Shown here: positions 44,801 to 54,082 of the stretch, in pieces
Layout: every line of letters begins with the position of its first letter
Numbering within the stretch: position 1 is the stretch's first letter
Assembly: GCF_034676545.1 (NCBI RefSeq)
Contig: NZ_JAUCBZ010000015.1
Coordinates: forward strand, 1,519,001 to 1,583,000
Direction: 5' to 3'
Source: Pararhodobacter sp.
GTDB taxonomy: Bacteria; Pseudomonadota; Alphaproteobacteria; Rhodobacterales; Rhodobacteraceae
DNA: 64,000 nt
Program-made: the position numbers and the translations under genes
Notes under the pieces: model-generated
The model's input: only the letters and a program-made list of their open reading frames with translations
The model's database searches: none
What the model was told of the DNA's origin: nothing

Positions 44801-45598
44801 TCAGGTGAACCGGGGCTCGCGTTTCTGCATTCCGGCCATGACCGCCTCGATCTGATTGGGGCTGCCGATGATTTCGGATTGCAGATGTGCCTCAAGGGCC
44901 AGCACGCTGTCGTCGCCCGGCCACGCGGCGCGCACCAGGGATTTGGCGCCACGCACGGCCTCGGGGCTGCGGCTGGCGATGGCTTTGGCGGTGTCGCGCG
45001 CGGCTTGCAGCGGGTCGTCCGAGAGCCGCGTCACGAGGCCCAGCGTTTGCGCCTCGGGGCCGTCGACGACCCGCGCCGAGAGGATCAGTTCCAGCGCCTG
45101 ATCTGCGCGCATGACGCCGGGCAGCAGTTTGGTCAGGCCCATATCCGGCACCAGGCCCCAGCGCGATTCCATGATCGACAGTTTGGTTTCGGGATGCGCG
45201 ATGCGGATGTCTGCCCCCAAGGCCAATTGCATCCCGGCCCCGTAGGTCACGCCATGCAGCGCGGCGATCACCGGAACCGGCAGGTCGGCCCAGACGGTGC
45301 AGGGGTGTTGAAAGGCGTTGTCGGCGCGGCCCGGCAGGGGGGTGTTGATCTCGACCTTGAGATCATCGAGCCGCGTTGCAAAGAGCATCAAAAGGGCGGT
45401 GTCGATGCCCGCGCAGAACCCGCGGCCTGCGCCGGTCAAGATTACCGCGCGCAGCCCAGGCTCGGTCATCAGCCGGTCGCCGGCGGCGGCGACGGCCTCG
45501 AACATTGGCTGGTCAAAGGCGTTCAGCTTGTCGGGCCGGTTCAGGGTAACCTCGGCAATGCCGTTATCTATGGAAATGGTCACGCGATCTTCGGACAT
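44801..45598 (-). CDS. Crotonase/enoyl-CoA hydratase family protein
   Basis: 265 aa. LNRPDKLNAFDQPMFE, GFCAGIDTALL, LHGVTYGAGMQLALGADIRIAH and ESRWGLVPDMGLTKLLPG are crotonase signatures; the Glu in the ESRWGLVPD segment fits the second catalytic position of hydratases. Start 45598 follows AAGGGGG. Last gene after plsC and cdsA-like on the same strand; specific acyl-CoA unknown. Confidence 0.88.
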   Translation of the reverse strand: MSEDRVTISIDNGIAEVTLNRPDKLNAFDQPMFEAVAAAGDRLMTEPGLRAVILTGAGRGFCAGIDTALLMLFATRLDDLKVEINTPLPGRADNAFQHPCTVWADLPVPVIAALHGVTYGAGMQLALGADIRIAHPETKLSIMESRWGLVPDMGLTKLLPGVMRADQALELILSARVVDGPEAQTLGLVTRLSDDPLQAARDTAKAIASRSPEAVRGAKSLVRAAWPGDDSVLALEAHLQSEIIGSPNQIEAVMAGMQKREPRFT

Positions 45599-45672
45599 GC
45601 TGGCCCCCTTGTTGTGTTGTGCGCAGGCTGGCGCAGGCGCGCGCGCAGGACAAGGGGGAACGTGGCGTCGGC

Positions 45673-46644
45673 TCAGGTGGCCATCCACCAAAGCCGGGTC
45701 AGGTGAAAGAACGCGGGCGCGGCAAAGATCACGCTGTCGAGTTGGTCGAGGAACCCGCCTTGGCCGGGGATCAGATGCGACCAGTCGCGCAGCCCCCGGT
45801 CCCGCTTGATGGCGCGCAAGATCAGGTGCCCGGCTTGCCCGAAAACCGATCCCAGCGCCGCCATGCCCGCCGCCGCCAAGGGGCCAAAGGGGGTGATCCA
45901 GCTCAGCAGCAGACCCAGGCTTGCCGCCGCCGCCACGCCCCAGGCGGCGCCCTCCCAGGTTTTCGGCGACAGATCAGGCACGATGCGTTTGCGACCGACC
46001 CGGCGGCCCATGTAGAAATCCACCAGATCGCCGGTTTGAACCACCAGAACCAGAAACGCGATCAGCAACATGCTGCGGCCCGAGGGTTGAGCGATCATCT
46101 GCCCATCCGCCCCCAAGCGTGGCAGGTCCAGCCACATCAAGGCGGGGATATGGCTGAGGCAGAACACGCAGATCATCAGGCCCCATTGCGTCTCGGAGAC
46201 GCGGTTGAGGAATTTGTCGGTCGAGCCTCTGAGAACCGAAACAAAGGGCAGCAGCAAGAAGATGTACACCGGGATGAACACGGCAAACAGGCGGGGGAGA
46301 TCAAAGACCACGAACAGGAATTGCGCGGGCAGGATGATGTAGAACGCCAAGGCCAGCGACAGATGATCCGCCCGCGAATGTGCGGAATAGGTATAGAATT
46401 CGCGCAAGGCCGCGAAACTGGCAATGGCGAACAACAGCGCCACGGCCCAGGGGCCGACCAGCAGTGCCAGGGTGAACAGGATCACCATGGCCCACCAGCT
46501 GTCGATCCGGGTCATGAAGACCTCAAGCGCCGGGTCCGGTGTGGTGCGCCGCGCGCGCAGGCGTTCGCCGAAGACCGTCAGCGCCAGCAGGACGGTGGCG
46601 ACCCCCAAGGCCAGAAAGCCGATGTCGCGCAGCATCGGGCTCAT
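45673..46644 (-). CDS. Phosphatidate cytidylyltransferase (CdsA-like)
   Basis: 323 aa, about eight transmembrane helices. The C-terminal CdsA signature is recognisable as KRDRGLRDWSHLIPGQGGFL-DQLD, but at the consensus His-Gly-Gly and Asp-Arg positions it has Gln-Gly-Gly and Asp-Gln. It overlaps the upstream plsC by ATGA, so the pair would act consecutively: PlsC makes phosphatidate, this enzyme CDP-diacylglycerol. The changed signature makes a specialised role possible. Confidence 0.8.
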   Translation of the reverse strand: MSPMLRDIGFLALGVATVLLALTVFGERLRARRTTPDPALEVFMTRIDSWWAMVILFTLALLVGPWAVALLFAIASFAALREFYTYSAHSRADHLSLALAFYIILPAQFLFVVFDLPRLFAVFIPVYIFLLLPFVSVLRGSTDKFLNRVSETQWGLMICVFCLSHIPALMWLDLPRLGADGQMIAQPSGRSMLLIAFLVLVVQTGDLVDFYMGRRVGRKRIVPDLSPKTWEGAAWGVAAAASLGLLLSWITPFGPLAAAGMAALGSVFGQAGHLILRAIKRDRGLRDWSHLIPGQGGFLDQLDSVIFAAPAFFHLTRLWWMAT

Positions 46645-47306
46645 GTCTGATCCTCGGGTTTCAGGGTGAGCAAGGCCTCGGCGGCGCGGGTCAGGAAATC
46701 GGCGCGGGTCTCGGCGTCGCCCAAGGCCACGGGCGCGCCAAATATCACGCGCACCATGAGCGGCAGGGGGATCACCTCGCCCTTGGGCATGACGGAGGAC
46801 AGGTTGGCGATCCAGGTTGGCACCAGTTCCACGTCAGGCCGCGCCTTGGCGATGTTGTAAAGCCCCGCTTTGAACGGCTGTAGCGGCTCGGGCCCCTGAT
46901 TGCGCAACCCCTCGGGGAAGATGATCAAGGACGCGCCCTCATCCAGCGCCTCGAGGATCGCCTGCATCGGGTCTTCGGTGCGGGCGTCCGGGCGGCGGTC
47001 CACCAGCACGGCGCGAAACACCTCGCCGCCGGCAAAGGCCCTGAAACCATTCTTCAGCCAGTAATCCGCCGCCGCAACCGGGCGCGTGCGCATCCGCAAA
47101 TGATGCGGCAGAACGGACCAGATCATCGGCATGTCGCCGTTCGAGACATGATTGGCGAAATAGACGCGCTGTCTGGCCGAGGGACCGACGCCGCGCCATT
47201 CGGCATGAACCGCGGTGATCGCACGCGCGAACAGGACAATCGCCTGCCCGACGATCCGGGCAGCAAGGCGGCGTAACGCCGAGGGGCGAGGGCGCGGGTT
47301 GGTCAT
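46641..47306 (-). CDS. plsC: 1-acyl-sn-glycerol-3-phosphate acyltransferase
   Basis: 221 aa from MTNPRPRPSALRRLAARI. The catalytic NHxSxxD box is ANHVSNGDMP, then RAVLVDRRPDART and the glycerol-phosphate region FPEGLRNQGPEPLQPFKAGL. One N-terminal hydrophobic helix. Overlaps the cdsA-like start. plsC as a family name; acyl specificity unknown. Confidence 0.85.
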   Translation of the reverse strand: MTNPRPRPSALRRLAARIVGQAIVLFARAITAVHAEWRGVGPSARQRVYFANHVSNGDMPMIWSVLPHHLRMRTRPVAAADYWLKNGFRAFAGGEVFRAVLVDRRPDARTEDPMQAILEALDEGASLIIFPEGLRNQGPEPLQPFKAGLYNIAKARPDVELVPTWIANLSSVMPKGEVIPLPLMVRVIFGAPVALGDAETRADFLTRAAEALLTLKPEDQT

Positions 47307-47450
47307 CGTCGCATCATGCGACGCCCGGTGCAAAGCGCAACGCAAAACTTGCGCGGGGTGACGCCGGGCACAGGTCTGTGAAACCGCAGTGGCTTGTGTG
47401 CGAGTCTCGCAGTGCTATCATGACACCAACGCAAAGAGCCGGAGGACGCG

Positions 47451-49473
47451 ATGCGCTGGATTTTCAGGCTGATAGGGCTGATCGTGATATTGGTGGTGGT
47501 GGCAGTGGCGGCCATTTTCCTGGTCCCTGCCGAACGGATCGCCAATCTGGCCGCGCGCCAGTTCGAAGCCTCGACCGGGCGCGCGCTGACGATCTCGGGG
47601 TCGGTCAGCCCGACGATCTGGCCCAACATCGGCGCACGGATCGAGGGCGTGACACTGGCGAATGTCGAAGGCTCGACGGCGGGCCCGATGCTGGTCGCCG
47701 AGTTCGGTGGACTTGGGTGTTGACCTGTCGGCCCTGATTGGCGGCAACATCGCGGTGCAGCGGTTCGAAGTGAACCAGCCGCAGATCATCCTTGAGATGG
47801 ATCGCTCGGGTCGCGGCAACTGGGTGTTCGAGGGGATGGGCGGCGCTGACGCTGCACCTACAGAGGCATCCTCGGGGGGGATGCCCGCGATTTCGTTGGC
47901 GCGGGCGCTGATCACCGGGGCCAGCCTGCGCTATATCGACCATGCCGCGGGAACCGATATCACCATCGAGGGCGTCGATATTGATCTGGCGATGCTCGAC
48001 GCCGCGGGGCCCGCCGATCTGCGATTGTCCGCGCGGCGCGGCGGGCAGACCGGACGCATCGAGGCACAGATCGGCTCGGTGTCAAGTTTGCTGGCCGGAA
48101 ATGTGGTGCCGATTTCGGCCACTTTGTCTGCCGATGGCTCGCAAATGTCCTTCGAGGGGCGCGCCGGGTTGGAACCTTTGGCCGCCGAGGGACGGATCAG
48201 CCTTGAAAGCAGCCGCCTTGCCCCGGCGCTGGCGCTGGCCGGGATCACCGGGGCGGAACCCTTGGCGGAAGGCGCGCGGCCCTTGACCCTGGGCGGGCAG
48301 ATCACTCTGGCACCGGCGGGCAGCGTGCATGTGCGCGACGGCGTGATTGGCGTCGGCGCAAACAGGATTCGCACGGCGCTGGACCTGACGCTGAGTGGCG
48401 AGCGTCCCAATCTGACCGGAGAAATCAGCGCTGACACGCTGGATCTGCGGCCCTTCCTGGCGGGTGGCGCCAGTGCACCGTCCTCCTCGGGGGGCGCAGG
48501 TTGGCCAACCAGCCGGATCGACGCCTCGGCGCTGGGCCTGCTGGATGCGCGGATTGGCCTGACGCTGGGACCGGTGCAAACCGGGTTCGCCAACCTCGAT
48601 TCCGTGCGCGGCACCTTGGTCATCGACCGCGCCCGCGGTGTGCTGGAACTTGCCGAAGTCCGCGCGTTCGAGGGGGCCCTGAGTGGTGAGGTCGTGGCCA
48701 ACAACCGCTCAGGTCTGTCGGTCGGCGGCAACATGCGGCTGCGTGGTGTGCGGCTGCTACCACTCCTGCAACAGGCGGCTGATTTTGAACGTTTGACAGG
48801 CCTCGCGTCGATGGATGTGCGGTTCCTGGGGTCCGGCGCATCGGTTGACGCCATCATGCGCAGCCTTTCGGGCGAGGGACGGCTGGATTTCACCGCTGGT
48901 GAGATCATCGGATTTGACCTTGCGGGAATGCTGCGCAATCTTGATTTGTCGTATGTCGGCGAAGGCAACCGGACGATTTTCGAGAGCCTGACAGGCAGTT
49001 TCACCATTCAAAACGGAGTGTTGAACAATCCTGACCTCGCGTTGGCGGCAAGCCGTGTGACGGTTTCGGGGCGCGGCGATGTCAACCTGGGCGAGCAGAT
49101 TCTGGAGTATCGCATCACGCCGCAAGCCATGCGAAACGCCGAGACCGGCGCGACGCTGAGTGTGCCGTTGCTGATCACCGGGCCTTGGTCTGCACCTCGT
49201 TTCCGGTTGGACCTGGAGGGGCTCGCCGAGCAGCGCCTGGGCGAGGAGCGAGAGCGTCTGGAAGCCGCCGCGCGTGCCGAAGCCGCAAGGCTTGAAGCCG
49301 AAGCGCGTGCGCGTCTGGAACAACGGGTGCAGGAAGAGTTGGGCATCACCCGCGAAGAAGGGCAATCAACCGAAGAAGCGCTGCGCTCCGGGGTCGAGGA
49401 GGCGGCGCGCGACGGGTTGTTGCGGTTGTTGGGCGGGGGCGGTGCGACCCCGGATGCTCCGGCTGGCAACTGA
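47451..49473 (+). pseudogene. AsmA-family protein interrupted by a one-base frameshift
   Basis: The first 84 residues (MRWIFRLIGLIVILVVVAVA..., an N-terminal membrane anchor and AsmA start, ASTGRALTISGSVSPTIWPN) read in the 47451 frame, then run into a stop soon after. From 47704 the protein continues in the next frame (SVDLGVDLSALIGGNIAVQRF...) to 49473. Deleting one T at 47703-47704 restores one 673-aa protein. The long mature part has beta-rich AsmA repeats and a charged coiled coil near 590-635. AsmA-like proteins help outer-membrane assembly or lipid transport. Real inactivation, programmed shift and sequencing error are all possible. Confidence 0.75.
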
Positions 49474-49477
49474 CCCG

Positions 49478-50800
49478 TCAGGTCCGCATGAAGTGAAGCT
49501 TGGTGAACCGCGCGCGTAGGGCTTGCGTGCGCGGAGCCACGGATGCCGGATCATTGGAGCGCAGCGCCTCGACCACAAGCGCGGCAATCTGCGGGATGTC
49601 GGCAACCGTGACTCCCCAGCGCACCAACTCGGGCGTGCCGATCCGCAAGCCATTCATGTCGCCTGCAACGGGGGCAAGGGGAAGGCCGATGCCACAGGCC
49701 AGAAACCCGGCTTTCTCAAGCGTTTTCGAGGCCGCCTGACCGCCCCCGAATCCGGCCGCCTCGATGGCGAACTGGTGCGATGTGGTAAAGCCCCGCGCCG
49801 CGCAGAATACCGGCAATCCGGCATCATGCAGGGCCTTGGCAAAAGCCTGGGCGGTGTCGATCATGGCTGTGGCATAGGCCGCGCCATGCTCGCGCCAATC
49901 GAGCAGACTGATCGCCAGCGCCGCCGATTTGGCCGCGTCGAAATTGGCGGTCATGCCGGGAAACGCAATCGCATCAAGGCGCTGCGCGATGTCGGCATCC
50001 CTGGTCACGATCAAGCCGCCCGCAGGCCCGCCCAGTGATTTATAGGTGCTCATGGTCATCAGATGCGCCCCCTGCGCCAAGGGGTTGGGCCAGGCTTTGC
50101 CCGCGATGATCCCGCATTGGTGCGCGGCGTCGAACAGCACCTTGGCGCCGACCTCATCAGCAATCGCCCGGACCTCGGCCACCGGATGCGCAAACAGATT
50201 GAGGCTGCCACCGATGGTGATGATTTTCGGCTGCACCCGATGCGCGAGTGTGCGCAGCGCGTCCAGATCGACCGTATAGCCATCGGCATTCACCGGGGCC
50301 GGGTGCGTGTGCAGGCCGTGGAGCCCCGCGCAGCCATCGGCGTGGTGCGTCACATGGCCGCCAATCGCCGCCGGGGGGGCGATGATGGTATCCCCCGGTT
50401 TTGCCAGTGCCATGAAGCCGTAAAGATTGGCGATCGCGCCCGAGGGCACGCGGATTTCGGCGTGGGTCGCGTCAAAGATCTCGGCGGCGAGTTCGGCGGC
50501 GATGACCTCGATTTCCTCGATCGCTTGCAGGCCCATCTCGTATTTGTCGCCGGGATAACCCAGCGACGGGCGCGACCCCAGACCGCGCGCCAAAGCCGCC
50601 TCGGCACGCGGGTTCATCACGTTGGTGGCGGGGTTCAGGTTGAAACAGTCGCGCTCATGGATTTGTGCGTTTTGCTGGATCAGCGCCTCGATGCGGGCAT
50701 CGACTTGCGCGCTGGTGGCGTCTGCGGTCGCGGTGGCGATGGATTGCACGCGGGTTTCGCAAGCGGCGGGCACCCAGGGTCGGGAAGCGAGGTGTGTCAT
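49478..50800 (-). CDS. Serine hydroxymethyltransferase-family paralog (divergent)
   Basis: 440 aa from ATG 50800 after AAGGAG. PLP features match SHMT: MSTYKSLGGPAGG with Lys254, DAAHQCGIIAGKAW with Asp224, GYPGDKYEMG, ALRTLAHRVQPKIITIGGS. But the canonical LIASEN loop is NLNPATN, so the catalytic Glu (E57 in E. coli) is Thr59, whereas the GlyA at 59.9 kb keeps SEN. A folate-independent or altered one-carbon reaction is therefore likely. It follows the MttB-like gene by 68 bases on the same strand, suggesting a shared pathway. Confidence 0.85.
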   Translation of the reverse strand: MTHLASRPWVPAACETRVQSIATATADATSAQVDARIEALIQQNAQIHERDCFNLNPATNVMNPRAEAALARGLGSRPSLGYPGDKYEMGLQAIEEIEVIAAELAAEIFDATHAEIRVPSGAIANLYGFMALAKPGDTIIAPPAAIGGHVTHHADGCAGLHGLHTHPAPVNADGYTVDLDALRTLAHRVQPKIITIGGSLNLFAHPVAEVRAIADEVGAKVLFDAAHQCGIIAGKAWPNPLAQGAHLMTMSTYKSLGGPAGGLIVTRDADIAQRLDAIAFPGMTANFDAAKSAALAISLLDWREHGAAYATAMIDTAQAFAKALHDAGLPVFCAARGFTTSHQFAIEAAGFGGGQAASKTLEKAGFLACGIGLPLAPVAGDMNGLRIGTPELVRWGVTVADIPQIAALVVEALRSNDPASVAPRTQALRARFTKLHFMRT

Positions 50801-50868
50801 CGGCGTCTCCTTGTTCAAGACAGAGTGCCGATGCGCGCCGTCGGGTGCAATTTGAATTTTCGGGTGCG

Positions 50869-52395
50869 CTATTCCAGCGGCGGCGCACCACCCGCCGCCG
50901 TTTTTGCCGCAATATATCCGGCCAGACGGTCGGCGACGCCCTCCGCCGTCGCGGGGGGCTGAAAATCGCGCAGGTTGGCTTGCCAGATTGCCGTGGCGCG
51001 CTGGGCCGAAGATTGCGCACCGGCCGCCTCCCATGTGCCGAAATTGGCCAAATCCGCAACCAAGGGCGCATAAAAGGCAGTCGAGTAGCGGTCCATCGTA
51101 TGCGCGGCGGCAAAGAAATGCCCGCTGGGGGCGACCTCGGCGATGGCGTCAAAGCCGATTTCTGCCGTCGCCCCTGAGGGTTTCACGCAAAGCTCGGCGA
51201 TGGTTTGCAGCGCCTCGACATCGTTGATGAATTTCTCATAGCCGAACGAAAGCCCGCCCTCCAGCCAGCCCGCCGCGTGGATGTTCATCGTCGCGTTCGC
51301 CATCAAACCGCCCCACAGCCCCATGCCGTTCTCGGTTGCGGCCTGCATATCGGCACAGTTCGAGGCCGATCCCGCCGCCGAACGCCACGGCAAGCCGATG
51401 TGGCGCGCCAGTTGCCCGGCGCCGATCTGCATCTTGACGTGCTCGGGCGTGCCAAAGGCGGGCGCGCCCGATTTCATATCGACGTTCGACGAGAAGCCAC
51501 CATAGCTGATCGGTGCGCCGGCCTTGGTCATTTGCACCAGGACAATCCCCGCCAAAGCCTCGGCATGTTGCAAGGTCAGTGCACCCGCCACCGTGACCGG
51601 CGCCATAGCCCCCGCCAGACAGAAGGGCGTAATGACAGACATTTGGCCGGCGCGGGCGAAGTCGATCAACCCTTGCGCCATGGGGTTGTCCAGAACACGC
51701 GGCGAATTCGAGTTGATGACGGTGATCGCCCAGACGCCAGTGTTGAAATTGTCCTCGGATAACGCCAATCCGAGGCGGATCATCTCAAGGCTTTGTTCGA
51801 TTTGTCCTCGTCCGCGCGCGTAGATGAACATCGGTTTGTCACACAGCGTCATCTGCGCCTGCATCATTGCATAGTGTCGCAACGGTGGGGCGACGTCTTG
51901 CGGTTCCGCCGAGGGGCCGAGGATATGGATCACGTCGTAACTCTGATGAAGCTTCAACGTCTCGTGGTAGCTGGCCAGGGATCCGGGCCTGCGTCCTCGC
52001 TCCAGGTCGGTGACATTGGGGCAGCCAGAGCCGGGCGTGAACAGCAGCGCACCCTCTTCGTAGATCTGTTCGCGCAGCGGGTTGGCGGCGCGCAAGCGGA
52101 TCGAGCGGGGGGCCGTGTCGAGGGCTGCCGCGACCAGATCTCGGCCGATATAAACCATCTCGTCGTGCACGCGCGCACCCGCCGCCTTCAGGATGTCGCG
52201 TGCTTCGGGTAGCAAGATCTTCATGCCCAAGTCCTCGAGCACCCGAAGCGCGGTCTCGTGGAGTGCGGCCACCTCGTCGGCGCTGAATACCGCTTGCGGA
52301 GTGAACGGGTGGCGCAATTGGCGGTAATTCATCACCCGTTTGGGCGTGGTTTCCGAGGCGCGCCTGCGACCGCCAGTGCGACGAGGGGTGTCCAT
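50869..52395 (-). CDS. MttB-family trimethylamine/quaternary-amine methyltransferase homolog
   Basis: 508 aa. Arginine-rich start (MDTPRRTGGRRRASETT) then the TIM-barrel of MttB-like corrinoid methyltransferases: EVAALHETALRVLEDLG, FTPGSGCPNVTDLERG, TLCDKPMFIYARGRGQIEQ, TPFCLAGAMAPVTVAGAL, HFFAAAHTMDRY. No in-frame UAG, so it is a non-pyrrolysine member such as the glycine-betaine-type group. No cognate corrinoid protein or RamA-like activator is visible. Substrate unknown: betaine, choline, carnitine or another methylated amine. Confidence 0.88.
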   Translation of the reverse strand: MDTPRRTGGRRRASETTPKRVMNYRQLRHPFTPQAVFSADEVAALHETALRVLEDLGMKILLPEARDILKAAGARVHDEMVYIGRDLVAAALDTAPRSIRLRAANPLREQIYEEGALLFTPGSGCPNVTDLERGRRPGSLASYHETLKLHQSYDVIHILGPSAEPQDVAPPLRHYAMMQAQMTLCDKPMFIYARGRGQIEQSLEMIRLGLALSEDNFNTGVWAITVINSNSPRVLDNPMAQGLIDFARAGQMSVITPFCLAGAMAPVTVAGALTLQHAEALAGIVLVQMTKAGAPISYGGFSSNVDMKSGAPAFGTPEHVKMQIGAGQLARHIGLPWRSAAGSASNCADMQAATENGMGLWGGLMANATMNIHAAGWLEGGLSFGYEKFINDVEALQTIAELCVKPSGATAEIGFDAIAEVAPSGHFFAAAHTMDRYSTAFYAPLVADLANFGTWEAAGAQSSAQRATAIWQANLRDFQPPATAEGVADRLAGYIAAKTAAGGAPPLE

Positions 52396-52649
52396 ATCAG
52401 CCTTTCACGCGCGCTTGTCCCCGCCACAGGGATCATAGCGGGAGGGGCGATCACGGTTTCCGGGCGATCCTCGCCCACCACGTCAACATGCCGCGCCGTC
52501 CCGAATGTGACAAGGGTCTGGTTTTGGGTCGCATGGGGGGCGCAAGCCTCTCGCGGGCAGGAGGTCAGGCCAAAGCGCCCAAGGGCAAGCCAAGCCGCCG
52601 ACCCGAAGGCAGACAAGTGCCGTCCTGACCATTCAAACGAGAGGAGATG
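52396..52649. other. Upstream region of the mttB-like gene
   Basis: No gene seen on either strand between the mttB-like start and tRNA-His. This presumably holds the promoter of the mttB/SHMT pair; no operator could be identified by eye. Confidence 0.4.
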
Positions 52650-52726
52650 GTACCGACGCCCCGGCTCGAACGGGGGACCCCTAGATCCACAATCTAGTGC
52701 TCTAACCAACTGAGCTACGTCGGCAC
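52650..52726 (-). tRNA. tRNA-His (anticodon GTG)
   Basis: Cloverleaf on the reverse strand. The 8-bp acceptor pairs 5' GTGCCGAC with 3' GTCGGTAC, including the extra G(-1):C73 pair diagnostic of tRNA-His. Anticodon stem CTAGA/TCTAG with loop TTGTGGA, anticodon GTG at 52688-52690; T arm GTTCGAG. The 3' CCA is not encoded (next bases CAT). Confidence 0.96.
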
Positions 52727-52907
52727 TTGCGGGCCGTTTAGCCGCCCGTGATCGCAATTGCAAGGGGGCAATCGGCGAGAATTCCTGTCACCCGTGCACA
52801 TCCGTTTTTGCGCGTTCTTGTCGGCTTGCCACCGTCGGTCCATGCCATGCAGCTTGCACCACTGCCTCCGGCGCGCTAGGCACGCGCAGTATCACAAGGG
52901 GGCTGAT

Positions 52908-53123
52908 ATGAGCATCAACAAGCAAAGCGACATTGCGGCGGATCTTCAGATCGGTCCGACCGATCAGGGGATGGTCCGGCTGTATATCGAAGCCGATGGA
53001 ATCGAATTGCCGTTGGATTTTGATCCCGAAGAGGCCGAGGAAATCGCCGAAGAGCTGCGCGTTGCCGCCGAAGCCGCGCGCGCCATTGCCAGCGGCGGCA
53101 ACAAGGGCAAGCCGCGTCGTTGA
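52908..53123 (+). CDS. DUF6324-like small protein
   Basis: 71 aa. MSINKQSDIAADLQIGPTDQ, then VRLYIEADGIELPLDFDPEEAEEIAEELR, an acidic short protein with a strand-helix pattern conserved across Rhodobacterales. Function unknown. ATG 52908 follows GGGGGC; the 50-codon upstream extension is not supported. Confidence 0.75.
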   Translation: MSINKQSDIAADLQIGPTDQGMVRLYIEADGIELPLDFDPEEAEEIAEELRVAAEAARAIASGGNKGKPRR

Positions 53124-53144
53124 CAAACCAAGGGTAGGATGGGT

Positions 53145-53237
53145 GAGAGACCGGACACGACCCAAGCGGAAATCGTTGCGGCTGCTTCCTTCCGGACCTG
53201 ACCGGGTTGGCGAAACGCCTGCCCGCGCCAGCCTCTC
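53145..53237 (-). ncRNA. ffs: Signal recognition particle 4.5S RNA
   Basis: The reverse strand carries the invariant GGTCAGGTCCGGAAGGAAGC loop of SRP domain IV. The ends pair as GAGAGGCTGG with the complementary 3' CCGGTCTCTC, allowing G-U, giving a ~93-nt hairpin RNA. FtsY, its receptor, is encoded at 6 kb. Confidence 0.93.
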
Positions 53238-53363
53238 GACGCTCATCTAGTCAACACGCGCCCGCATTGCAAGAGCCTAGCGCCGTTTGGGTGATTGCGA
53301 TGGAGGGCTTATATGCGGTAGTCCCTGACATCGTATGACCATCGGAGACCAAGCCAGCAGGCC

Positions 53364-53978
53364 ATGAGCAAACGCGGCTATCATCACGGCAATCTGAAAC
53401 AGGCGCTCGTTGAAGGGGCGTTGAAACTGATTGCCGACAAGGGGCCGACCGGCTTCACGATGGCCGAGGCCGCAAAGCAGGCCGGTGTGTCGGCGGCCGC
53501 CCCCTATCGCCATTTTGCCGGCCGCGATGATCTGATTGCCGAGGTCGCGCGGCAGGGCTACGATCTGTTCGGCGATGTGCTGGAATATGCCTATGACGAC
53601 GGCAAACCGACGCCATTGGCCGCGTTTGAGGCCGTCGGGCGCGCCTATCTGGCGTTCGCGCGCAAATATCCCGGTCACTATATGGCGATGTTCGAATCAG
53701 GGGTCGCGCCGGGGCAAACCCCGGATCTGATGAAGGCTGCAGATCGCGCGAACCGGGTCTTGACCCGCGCCGCGGATGTCTTGTCCGCGCGCATTCCGAT
53801 TGATCGTCGCCCCCCTGGTGCGATGTTCTCGGCGCATATCTCGGCGCTCAGTCATGGGATTATCGAGTTGTATGCACGCGGAAAACCGGGTGCCCGCGCG
53901 CCGTTTACCCCCGAAGAACTGCTGGAATCGGGGATTGGTATCTACTTGCGCGGCCTGGGGCTGATTGCGCCCGACTGA
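53364..53978 (+). CDS. TetR/AcrR-family regulator (WHG-domain type)
   Basis: 204 aa. HTH in FTMAEAAKQAGVSAAAPYRHFAGRDDLIAEVARQGY; C-terminal WHG-type domain with ISALSHGIIELYARG. The HGNLKQALVEGAL N-terminus is usual for this subgroup. Target unknown; isolated between SRP RNA and DUF2852. Confidence 0.9.
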   Translation: MSKRGYHHGNLKQALVEGALKLIADKGPTGFTMAEAAKQAGVSAAAPYRHFAGRDDLIAEVARQGYDLFGDVLEYAYDDGKPTPLAAFEAVGRAYLAFARKYPGHYMAMFESGVAPGQTPDLMKAADRANRVLTRAADVLSARIPIDRRPPGAMFSAHISALSHGIIELYARGKPGARAPFTPEELLESGIGIYLRGLGLIAPD

Positions 53979-54082
53979 TAATTTTTCGAAAAAATCGACG
54001 CCGATCCTTGAAGAAATGCTTGCCATAGCCATCTATGTGAATGTAAATAACATTAACACAGCAGCAGAAAGGGTCGAAAACA

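Noticed and set aside
50801..51034. Extended start of the SHMT paralog
   Set aside because: The frame is open but overlaps the MttB-like stop region; ATG 50800 has a clear AAGGAG site.
51954..52178. Other long ORFs such as 1004-2575 and 36887-38320 on the opposite strand of real genes
   Set aside because: They are antisense shadows of well-supported genes, rich in Arg, His and Gln, as expected for GC-rich DNA read backwards.
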